From NCBI GenBank assembly GCA_030272585.1, contig BSYQ01000003.1:5456001-5520000 (forward strand): DNA of 64,000 nt, read 5' to 3'. Each line of letters starts with the position of its first letter. Position 1 is the stretch's first letter. The translations under genes and the position numbers were made by a program. The notes under the pieces are model-generated. The model was given only the letters and a program-made list of their open reading frames with translations. It made no database searches and had not been told where the DNA came from. Source of the stretch: Bryopsis sp. KO-2023. Lineage: Eukaryota; Chlorophyta; Ulvophyceae; Bryopsidales; Bryopsidaceae. This document shows positions 35,969-46,056 of this stretch, one piece after another.

Positions 35969-38900
35969 CTATTCGTTGAGCGCATCCATCCCCTTGTCCA
36001 CCAATTCAGTCAATCCTTTTTTTAATCTTCCAGCAGCTTCTTTGCAATTTTCTGGCGTCAAATTAGCAAAAGATGCCCTGATGTAGCCTGCGGAGAACAC
36101 AGTAGAAAGTTGGGTGGGAAAAAACAGTATCGCAGAACAAAAGGGCACCTTTGCAGTCAGACATCTAGCTATTGGGGAGCAAAAACAGCCAACAGTTCGG
36201 AGGAAGCTCCGGAGTGCTTGCGAAACAGGATTAAGAAAGAAACAACCAATCTTTACCTGGCATTCCGCACGGGGTCCCCGTTATCATGCACACTCCATGT
36301 TTCTTCACCAGCCACTCTCCGATCTTTTCGTCGTCGTCGCATCCATCTGGAAGCTTCGCCTAAAGGTAAATCGCCCCTTCGCCTCCTGCTACTCCGTTCC
36401 CGAGGTTTCCCAACGGGGACAGTGCATCCAGCACCAACCGTCGATTTTCTACAAAAGAAAAAGTCGATGACAAACATCTTTCATTTCGTTTCGTTCCACA
36501 TTCCAAATCCTAAACCCAGTTTCAATATCCATGCATTCACCATCCTCGATTGATGGGAAATATGCATTTTCCTTGTTGAAATTGGCAGTGCATCATGAAG
36601 ATTCACTCCAAGGTGGTTGAATCAGCTAAAGACCACAGCGCTCCCACCTGCTAGCCCTTGAACTCTGGATTGGACCCATTCCAGCCCTGCATCCATGGCC
36701 CCGACGGCGACATGCTGACTAAGCTGGGCTGGGCAGATAGGAATCGTATCCTGGATTTTCCCCAGCTCAAAACCCAGCCGATCGCAGCCATCGAAGTCAG
36801 GGTATGCTAAATACCCAACCCTCCAGCCCATCATTCCATACGCCTAGAAACCAGATGCACACAGCACAGGTAGGTCGATAGGAAATCAATGATCAGATCA
36901 GATTCAATGTCCCCATGACTAATAAAAAACCCCCACCATCAACTGACTAAAAAGGAACGCATTCCTGACGGGCATCACATGGCAGTCCTACCTGCGATTG
37001 GATGAAAAAAACAGACTTCCACAGCCTGGAAGTGATGGTTGGCTGGACTCAGCTGACCTTGGAAAAGGAGAAAATGTGAATGACGTGCGGCCCGGAAACG
37101 CAAAAGTGTTCCCTTCCGTCATAGACAAAGTATTCGTAAGTGTTGTCCATGACCAGCCACACTCCAGCCTTCTCGCAAATTGAACTCAACCGCTCCAGCT
37201 CTTCCTTAGTCAGAAGGACACCTGTGGTTGCAAGAAAAAACACCAAGGAAAGACTGATGGGTTGATTCCAGTTGGGTCTGGGTGCTGCATAGTTTTCACA
37301 CTGAAGGTGTAACTACACTGTGAATATTACATAGCAGCAAACGAATCGCAGGGGGCATAATGCAACATATATTTATATATTACGGACATACTTTTCAAGT
37401 TTTTTGCATTAAATTTCTAGTATTTTTGGCATTGAGTATCAAACAGCTGGTGGATGTGCAGTTTTCGGATAATTTTTTCATGCCATATGGAAAATATTAC
37501 AAAATTTTAATACGTTGATTGATCAACTTAAACAACCCGAACGAATCAGCGATAAATATATTTTTTTAAATTCTGCATATTTAACATGCAATAAAAATTT
37601 GTGGTGGTCTTGTTTGGTCACAGAACTTTTGCAAAGCGATCACACCACCTGTAGGATTGTTTGGGTTGACCACCACCACCATTCTCGGCTTCTTCGGCCC
37701 GGACAGGGTTTTTTCCAGCCAATCCAAATCGGGGTGGAGAGTGTGAGGGTCCGATTCACCGAAAATGACGCCGGCAGCCCCTCCGGTCATTTGGACAGCC
37801 ATCAAGTGATTGAAATAATAAGGCTTGAAAAGCACCACCCCGTCGGAATCGTCGCACAGAGTGAGCACCACGTTTGTGAAGGCTTGGTTGGCTCCAGAGG
37901 TGACCATCACATTGTACTGTAGAATTATGACGTGAAAAAAAAACTGGGGTGTTGGAAAAGTGAATAGATTTCATCACGTTCACCCAAACATGTTTGGAAA
38001 GCATTTCCAAATTTTTAATTTTTTTTTTAATTTTTTTGTCATGGTTTTGAATCACATGTTGAGTTTTCTGCTCTGTTTCAGAAAACTTTGCAGGAACATC
38101 CAAATCCCAAATTGTGATCAAGGCTAGAAAATCTACCCCCCCCAAAAAAAAAGAAAGAAGTGGAAGTGCTTACTCCAGCTAAACCGTTTTCCTTCTCCAG
38201 TTTCTCTTTGAGCTTTTCCGTGAGGGCAGGCAATCCTGCACTCGCGCCGTAGGCGTTCACTGCTCCATTCTGCGTCACGAGGCGAGCCGCTTTTTCTAAT
38301 GCCTCCGTGGGGGGGCTCCAGTGCACGACGCCTTGCGCGAGAGACACCGCGCCAGGGCTGCTCGCCAGCAATCGTTTCGTTTTCACCACGCAGGGCGCGT
38401 CCGTGCCTCGCACACGTTCGGAAACCTTTTCGACAGTTGCGGAAAAAACTGTCTCAGCGATAGTGCAACACACACACAAGGCGAAACGAAACGAAACGAA
38501 ACGAATCGATAGAGTGGCGCGCAACCAAGCTGGATCGTTATGATTCACGCAAGGTCCGCTCCGACGTCCGAAACCGATACCTTGGGCTCCGATTCGGACA
38601 CCGAAGCGACGGTCGCGCTCATTCTCATGTTTTTCCAAACGAGCGCCTTCGAAACGCGGAGCGCCCGTGCGAGCAAAGCGTGGCGTGGCGATGTCGCGAC
38701 CGAATTCGCCCACATTCTGTCCAATCCCCCTCTCCCCTCGTTTGCTCGCAGATTTCACGCAATCGTTGACTTTCGTCCGTCCTGACGTTGGGTCATACCA
38801 CGTCAGCCATTCGACAGCGAACGCAAACCGAGAGGGAGCACCAAGACTTTGCCTTCTCGCCCCCGCGTATCTCGTTTCAAACCCTAGCCGGCTGACGACA

Positions 38901-38983
38901 GGCTCTTCTGCGTCGTCGAAACTCCCCTGGGTTCCTATCGCGGTCCATCGCAAACATTCCTTGAGCCCGGAAGCACCCCCCAC
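35969..38983 (-). CDS. VAS1/ISS1-type aromatic aminotransferase with in-frame TAG
   Basis: Exons: (38983 or later)-38174, 37916-37649, 37221-37058, 36843-36648, 36448-36257, 36087-35969. All phases agree. This is a fold-type I PLP enzyme: SLAQGVVHWSPP, VTSGANQAFTNVVLTLCD, NPNNPTG, the PLP-lysine motif HIFSFSK at the end of the third exon, YGMMGWRVGYLAYP and the C-terminal GYIRASF. These match Arabidopsis VAS1/ISS1, which transfers amino groups from methionine and aromatic amino acids and thereby tunes auxin and ethylene levels. A TAG stop at 36360-36362 interrupts the conserved block GEGAIYL-AKLP, exactly where plant enzymes have Trp. Sequence on both sides stays in frame and conserved, so this is a recent nonsense change, a polymorphism, a sequencing error or readthrough. 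The only ATG in the first exon frame is at 38983; the real start may lie in an upstream exon. Confidence 0.85.
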
Positions 38984-39403
38984 GGTGGAGTGGAGTTAGT
39001 GTTCAGCGCGCCCTCGTTCGTTTGGCCCACTGGGACTGATTCTCTTCACCTAGTTATCTCACCCCGATGAAGGTATTGCGTTTCGACGCGGACTTGTCGC
39101 AGTCGCAGCAGCGTTAAGCCGAGTGGACGAAGGCTGACACGAAAAGAGCACTCCCACACGCAATGTTTTTCCTCGTTGAAGTAATCAAGCCTGACGCCCC
39201 CCTTTAAGAAAGTGTAAAAGAGAGCAGAAAAAACGAGTTGAAAGGCGGGGCAAAACGCGCGAGACGGAACTGCTGGTTGACTTTTCCACTCTTTCACTGA
39301 TGGCAGTTGGAATCTGAAAAAAGCTAAAGAAATCAGTGTAACCCAAGCTGTTCACCAGCATATCAGCAAATCTCAGGATGGGTTTTCGGCATGGTGCATC
39401 GTT

Positions 39404-42105
39404 TTGGTGGTGTTCTCTGGATTGTGTTCAAATGCCCTTCACTCATTGTTAATCGAAATCCGACCCTGCTGTCAGCTTCTCCGTGAAATGGTGGCTCCGT
39501 GGCTTGGAGCCAAATCCGCCAATTCCGCCAGCTCCAGTCCGGAAAATATGGCCTCCGTGAGTGTCTCTCAGCAGCCGCTCAGAAATCCAATGGTCAGAAT
39601 GTCTGGGATCGTCCCAAATCTGATGTACAGAGCCTTGACCATCAGCGACACTCGAGACTTGGCAGCCGTGCAGGCCCCATGGCTCGGAGCTCGAGATCTG
39701 GTCTCCCGGGTGAGATTGAACTGTTCTGGATTTGAGCAAATAAGGAAAACCACCCATGGATCGATAAGATCAAGCATGGTCGTTAATAAATAAAAAAAAT
39801 CTTATCGTATCAACGGATAGAAGTTGTATTCTGTTCCGGCACGCAGTGATTTTCCCAGTTTACAGAACAGTTGGACTTATGGTATCTGGATGGATCAGCT
39901 GAGACTGTTGAGAAATGATTTTTTTTTCTTTCCTTTTTTAACAATGGCGGTGAGCATTGTAGTGTTTGTTTTGATTGTGGTTTTGTTTTTGTTTGGGGCC
40001 AGGCACTAAATGGGGGCATTCACCAAGCGTTCACTAATTTTGTACATCGGGGCCCTTTGCAAGACGAAACCACCATGAAGGCCAGATCAAGTGGGAGAAG
40101 GAGGGGGTATGTCGCCGAAGTCGCAGACAGAGTCAAATCTTATATTTACCACTTCACCCAGCTGTACATTTGTACATATGTGTAACGTGTGTGTGTGTAG
40201 CTACCAATTGTTTCCGCTGTTTTAAAAGGGCACAACCTAAGCATCTAGAAATCTGCAAAGCAGAAGGAATCCTTCGTACTTGATTTCTCCGTACACAACA
40301 TGTTTTCTTTCTCAAAGCAATGATGGCAAATTCATGTGGACCTTTTACCTTTTTTGGGGGGTTTCTTTGTTCATCTTGCAGGAATAGCAGACGAGAAGCC
40401 AGGCTAGCGTGGGAGGACGGTCTAGAATACGAACGGGCGCTAGACTTGGAAGGTGCGATCGAATCCATGAGTCGAGCGATGGAGCTCTCCCCTGATGATG
40501 TCATGTACGTCGCTCGGCTTTCGAAACAGTATTCGGACATGAGTTATGTGGACGGCGTCAAATACGAAGATGCCAAAACTGCTAACAAAAAAGCATTGGA
40601 TTTGGCTGAAAAGGTGCAGTGGAAAAAAAAAGAAGAAGAAGTGTAATTGTAAAAAACCAAATATTACGACTGGAAAAGAGCGGTGATTGAGGGTACAATT
40701 CTTTTTGCATGTGTTTCGACAAATTGGTTTGGGTGGGTTTTTGCATCGACCCGAAGACACTGGGTTGCAGGTTGGGATGTTGATTTTTCGATACATTGAG
40801 TGTTGTTCTCCTTAGCTGGACCATCCCATAAAAAAAGTATGCAAGAAAATGGTAGTGGACATGGAAAAATGCAAAGAAGCCAAACCAGATAAACTAGATT
40901 TCTGCGCCAACCTTTCACCATTCGTCTTCAACGTCTGGAAATCAACCAAAAATTAAAAAAATTAATTTTAACCAAAAAAACTCTTTTTGGTGTTTATTTC
41001 CGCTGCAATATGACTATATAGACCGAAAAACGATTTGATTTTCAGGCGTTGGCTTGCGATCCCAACCATGTCTTGGGGCACATCGCCATGTGCGTAAGCA
41101 AAGGCCGTTTGGCAACTTTCTGCGATAACCGAACCAAAGTGCATTTGGCTAGAGAAGCGGAAGACTCCGTCAAAGAAGCTTTGCAAATCGACCCCAAATG
41201 CGATATCGCCCATCACCTCATGGGGCGGTGGAATTATGAAATGGCCGGTGCGAGTTCTTTACACCGTTGTATTGAGGTGATTTAGATTCCTTTCGATTTA
41301 GCCTCTCTTTTTTTTTCTTTTCTTTTTTTGGGGTACTTGAGGTATTTTTTTAATTATCATCTTGCAGCTTAAAAAAAAGAAAGTTATGTGCTGAATATTC
41401 TCCAAAAATAAACGTTTCAGAGGGATCGCATTGTTGTGTTTATTTTCTTTGGAAAAAAAAGAACTATTGGCTTTCCTGCCCCCCTGCCCCCCTCCCCCCC
41501 CAAATAAATAAATAAATAAATAAGTGTTAATGATTGGTTGAATGGCATATTCCAGGTCTAAATGCTTTGGCCCGTACGTTCGTACGGATTGTGTATGGAA
41601 CGACGCTCAGTACTGGGTCCTATTCGGGGGCTTTGGATTGCTTCTTGGAAGCTAGCCAACTGGCACCACAAAGAATCATTCACAAGGTCCAACTTGGAAA
41701 AACTTACCAGAAGTTGGGCGACAAGGAGAAAGCAGTGCAGCACCTCGAGGTGAGGTTTTCTTTTTGTTTTCCATATAAATTTCACCGATATCTGCTCCTG
41801 CAAATTTTAAGAATTCTTTTCTTTTCTTTTCCTGTTTTTCGCATGAGGTCAAGTTAGTCAAGTTCACCCCCTTTTGTCATGGTGATTTGTTTCTGGGGCT
41901 GTATCCATGTCAGAATTTTTGTTAGCACTGATTTTAATGGCGCTGTAACCGTGTTTTCTGGAAAACGTCACAGGAAGCAATGTCGTTGGAAATGCAAGAT
42001 ATCAACGATTATTTGGAGCAAAGGGAAGCAGGGAGGATGCTGGAGCGACTGAAAGGCACTCGAAAAATGCCCTGGCGAAAACCTGCCCCCTTGTCTGTTG
42101 CATGA
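39404..42105 (+). CDS. RMDN-type TPR protein (regulator of microtubule dynamics family)
   Basis: Well-supported exons: about 40003-40110 (ALNGGIHQAF...), 40383-40613, 41046-41277, 41557-41749 and 41973-42105 (TGA). Phases at the 40110/40383 and 40613/41046 joins fit. The protein shows the RMDN/FAM82 pattern: TPR-like helices (LDLEGAIESMSRAMELSPDD, NKKALDLAEK, EALQIDPKCDIAHHLMGRWNYEMA), then LNALARTFVRIVYGTTL and a short basic C-terminus (RKMPWRKPAPLSVA). Animal members bind microtubules or sit at mitochondria; plant and algal homologues are uncharacterised. The N-terminal exons between 39404 and 39980 are uncertain; a frame beginning at 39488 (MVAPWLGAK) and one after the acceptor at 39860 are candidates. 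The gene is divergent from the VAS1-like gene, whose start lies at or before 38983. Confidence 0.75.
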
Positions 42106-43451
42106 GTTAACAGACAAAAAAAAAGCAAAACACAAGGAAAAGCAAAAAAAAAATATATATATACATAATATCACGTCTCACCGCTTACATCAAATCTTGC
42201 TTTTGCATTTGGGGTGGAATTCGGGAAAGAGGGGGGGGATGGTTTTTTTGAGCTCCCCTCCTCCCCTAACAAGATCAAATTTGAAATGAAAAAAAGTAAG
42301 GGAAAAAAATCCTCAAGAAAAAAAGCAGACTCATTATGGATAAGTTATCAAGTAGAGGAAGGAATCTGGCACAAAAATCTAAGCATTTGGGGAGGAAAAC
42401 AAAAAAAAATTAGAGTGTAAGCAGATAAGCAGGGGGACGAAAAACAGAAAATTGAAGGAAGAACAGACAAGAAGCCAGTTCAGGTTTAAAAAAAACATTG
42501 TTGCCTTTATCGTTTATTATGATTGGGGTATTCTTCGGGATTTTACTGGGTAAAATTCGGTGGTTCGATTTTTGATTGACAGAAACAGTTGGAAAGAGGT
42601 TAAAAAAGACAAACCGAAAAAAAAAAAAGATCACCCTCCGCTTCTGTATTTGTTGTTGCTCGAATTCTTCATGGGGGAAAAAAAATCCAAAAAGAAAGGG
42701 CGGTGGTTGGTCGGGGGTTTTTTTCTTTTTTTTTTTTTTTTCGATTTGTATTCAGGATGGGGGGTAGGGGGGGGGGAAGGAACCTGGAAAGCTGTTTTGC
42801 TTGCCAGAGGGATTTCTTGCGCCTTTGACAATAGATTGAGGTGAAAAAAGTGAATTGAAAATTGAAGGGATGAAAAAACAGTTATGCGTATCGAGAGAGA
42901 AAAAAAAAAATCGAAATGAAACCTAGCGCAGTCAAAAAACCACATGCAAGGTAAGTCGAAAAAAAGGGCCCCAAGATTTTTACTTCGGATTGCTCATATG
43001 AAGGAGATGCAGATTTCTGTGGAGGGTTTCCCTTTTTTTGTCGTCACATCGTCATGGATATATATTCCCTGGTTTCTACCACACGCGCGTGTTACATATT
43101 CGGGTATGTGCATATGTGTGGATCTGAACCATGTGTGACGTTTGGGGTGGATGAAAGAAAAGATGGTGTGGTGTTTCGAGTGGGCAAAATTTCTGAGAAA
43201 CGGTCGATGCTAACAAGATGACTAAAGGTCAGTACCCATCCCTGTGGGTTTTTTTATTTTTGGGGGTCGGTACGACGGGGTAGATGTGTAGATGGTCATT
43301 TTTTTTGTTTATTTTGTGGATTGTGCCTTTTTTTTCACGGGGGGGAGTTTTAAAAGAAGGGATTTGGGAGGAAAAAAAAAGTGGGGTTCATTGTTGGTGT
43401 GAGAGAGAAAGGAGAATTTTTGCGATCGGGTAGCTCCTGCCCTGTTGATTA

Positions 43452-43487
<36 letters not shown>

Positions 43488-44396
43488 TGTATCTTTTGTT
43501 GAGCGACGGACGAGTGAACTTCTTTTTTTATTTTTGCAACACGTTTTTTTTTCACCTGTTTAGTTTGATGTTGTTGCTGCCACTAACATGAAACAGAACA
43601 TGACTACAACAGTGTGTGGATTATTGGGTTTATATGCGGGTGTGGATTACTTGCTGGGTTGTACTCGGACTGTATGTAACCACCTTAACAATGATCATCA
43701 TTTCATAGCTGTTGAATTCACATTCTCAAATTTACCAAATCCAGCCAAAAAAATTGGCACTGCAAGCGGTAACGCCCCTGTTCCAACCAAAGTCCCTTCA
43801 AATACCACAACCTAACTGAGTCCTAACTGTACAAACTGCAAGCAACTACCCAACTGAATTACTCCTTCCCATATACTATTAAGCAAGCAAGCTAACCAAC
43901 AAATCAACAGAACTAAAAGATGATATTTTGAGCAAAAATCCAAAGGTGAACCTAAACAATAAGATCATCTCAACACCAGATGATAAATCAACAATCCCAA
44001 AAACAGAGCATGCATGTCCCCTCTGTTGTGTAAAGTTTGAACTGTACACGATAATAGAACAAAACGTTCGCAGACGAAGTCACTCCGTAAACTCAAAACA
44101 AATAAGGCATCTCTTACAACAACAACAGCCCCTATAAGTATCGCCCCTTTCACTTTCCGACCACAAACGTTCAACACACCACAACCACAAGTTCCTCCCG
44201 TCATCACAACTCGGCCATTCAGCCGCAAACACCCACGCGTCTCATTTCGTCCCAATTCCCCTTCTCATCTAACTATCGACTCTCCTTTTTCACCACACCT
44301 CCTTCGCTTTTTTTGACACACGTTTGCACGGTATATTCTCGAGGCCCATGCTTGAAATCATCCATGCATGCAGTTGCTACCAACAAGCACTTATTA
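42106..44396. other. low-complexity and repeat-bearing intergenic stretch
   Basis: A-rich and T-rich tracts occupy 42110-43350, and a (GT)n microsatellite lies at 43453-43484. From about 43700 the sequence belongs to a dispersed repeat that recurs inverted near 51.9 kb. No gene could be supported. Confidence 0.5.
43710..43875 (-). repeat. dispersed repeat, inverted partner of 51875-52010
   Basis: The reverse complement (TTCAGTTGGGTAGTTG..., TTGTGGTATTTGAAGG, ATGTGAATTCAAC) aligns along its length with 51875-52010, with scattered differences. The two copies are opposite in orientation and flank the Mpo1 gene and the transposon stack. Confidence 0.7.
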
Positions 44397-44744
44397 TTAT
44401 TCTTCGTGTTTTTCGCTCAAAGGGTTCCCGCAGATCATGTCCACCGCCATCCTGAAATCCCCCAGCAGACTGTAAACTGGCGCTTTGAACGTGGCGGGCT
44501 TGTTTTTCTCGAAGAACGCATGTCCGACCCACGAAAACCCATATCCGATCAGCGGGACGCCCCATAGCATCCTCCATTGCTCGGTCGCGATCGAGACCAC
44601 CGCCAAAAACATCGCACCCAGGGTTCCAATGAAGTGGAGGGCGCGACAAGTGCGGTCACGGTGCTGGGACAAATAAAAGGGGTAGAACTCCTGGAACGTT
44701 TTCCATTCGGATACCTCGAGGGGTGGCACAGATTCGCGCGTCAT
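44397..44744 (-). CDS. Mpo1-like (DUF962) 2-hydroxy fatty acid dioxygenase, 115 aa
   Basis: This is a single uninterrupted exon ending in TGA. The ATG at 44744 was chosen because it gives the usual plant/fungal length (about 115 aa) and starts just before the conserved FQEFYPFYLSQHRD block; an upstream in-frame ATG at 44846 would add 34 residues. Conserved motifs include YLSQHRDRTCRALHFIGT, the helices GAMFLAVVSIA and LIGYGFSWVGHAFFEKNKPAT, and LLGDFRMAVDMI. The histidines in LSQH, ALHF and VGHA fit the Fe(II)-binding set of yeast Mpo1, which carries out alpha-oxidation of 2-hydroxy fatty acids from phytosphingosine breakdown in the ER. It is the only clearly intronless host gene in the window. 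Confidence 0.88.
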   Translation of the reverse strand: MTRESVPPLEVSEWKTFQEFYPFYLSQHRDRTCRALHFIGTLGAMFLAVVSIATEQWRMLWGVPLIGYGFSWVGHAFFEKNKPATFKAPVYSLLGDFRMAVDMICGNPLSEKHEE

Positions 44745-45162
44745 GCGAATCGTCGAGGAGATCTGAAACCTAACGGAATGCTCTGACTGCACCACAACGA
44801 AAAACCAACTCCCCAATCTCAATAAAGGGAGGCGGTTTGGTGGCAAATCCTCTGAGATAACAGTTCTTCACTCCCTCTTGTGATTAGGCTGATTCGATTT
44901 GAATTATGTTGTCGTACGCTATTTAAGCTTTACTTATGTTCAGACCGCCAGTCGGTTCGGTGGAGGACACACACATTCCAGTCATTCAACAAATGTTACA
45001 GAGACAATCTCCAACCTGTCTTTCCCGTTAAGATACCAAGGCAAATTACAGCCGTCACAACTGGAAACCGAATTTTCTCACGAACACAAACATAATTGCC
45101 ATCGGTTTCCAACCTCCCTTCTTCAACTTCCTTTTCGGGTCCACAACAATTAGGAGGGGATA

Positions 45163-45577
45163 CTGTAATACGCAAATCTTTCACATTGCTTTAGGATCGC
45201 TGGTCTTTTTTTTCGCCTACCTTATTTTCGTTTCCAAAGATGGGCACGAAAGTAACGCAGGCGCGAAAATAAAGTAGGCGCGAAAGAAATGCATGTGATC
45301 GACGCATGTGATCCTACCGTCAAGTCGATGGACGCGACATCAACGGTGCTTTTGCGTTGAATCGATACTTTGGGTTTTCTTGTGCTCGAGGGGTACTTTT
45401 GCGTCAAGTCCACACGCGCGTGATTGGGTAATCTGTAGCAACATGCTTGCGTTCCTGAACAGCCTTTTTTTTTTCGCCTACTCTAATTTCGTTCCTGCTC
45501 TTTTTTCGCCTACCTTGTTTTCGTGCTTTGGTCCGCGCGCGAAAATAAGGTAGCGCGAAAAGATTTGCGTATTACAG
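45163..45577. mobile_element. TA-flanked MITE (Tc1/mariner-like), 415 bp
   Basis: Terminal inverted repeats of about 20 bp (CTGTAATACGCAAATCTTT at the left, its reverse complement at the right) are flanked by TA at 45161-45162 and 45578-45579. Inside are several copies of TTTTTCGCCTAC(C)TTATTTTCG in both orientations. There is no coding capacity. TA duplication and short TIRs suggest a non-autonomous Tc1/mariner relative; the family is inferred. Confidence 0.8.
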
Positions 45578-45796
45578 TATTTGCCCGATTGTTCTGTCAA
45601 ATGAGGCTCGATTGATTACATTAATCATGCCAGGAAGTGGAACAGGACTTGAGGGGTTGTCGCTGTATGAACATTGGCGCAGCCAGGATGGTGAAATTGG
45701 GGGGTGGCAAACAAAATTTTACGGTGGGGCACTAAAAAAAACAAAGTAAAGTTTACACGTAAACAGGCAGTCCTCAATTTTTTAGCGATACGCCAC

Positions 45797-46039
45797 TGTG
45801 CAACCATTCGAGAATCACTTCGAAGAAATCATATTACAAGTCTTACTGTTTCCCTTGTCCTCTTTAAACCCTAAGACAAGTAGTGCCTGAAACAGTACTG
45901 CCCTTAATTCACTTGCTTCTTACAGGGAACTTCCTTCTTCCCTGTACAAGTGCTGACTAACCCCAAACAGAAATGGACCAACAGCCCATTTAACTCAAAG
46001 AACCTCCACACAGCCCATTTATCTCAAAGAAACTCCACA
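45797..46039 (-). repeat. 3' LTR
   Basis: 243 bp. In element sense it starts TGTGGAGTTTC and ends GGTTGCACA. It follows the pol stop directly; a weak purine stretch (GTGGAAGCG) precedes it as a candidate polypurine tract. Confidence 0.95.
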
Positions 46040-46056
46040 CGCTTCCACTGCTTAAC

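Noticed and set aside
38984..39297. Minus-strand open frame upstream of the VAS1-like gene as its transit peptide
   Set aside because: Composition is uneven and no splice pair joining it in frame to the conserved first exon was convincing, so it was not added to the gene.
40816..40930. Extra RMDN exon after the AG at 40815
   Set aside because: The exon ending at 40613 joins to 41046 in frame and restores the TPR pattern (LAEK to ALACDPNH); inserting this piece breaks it.
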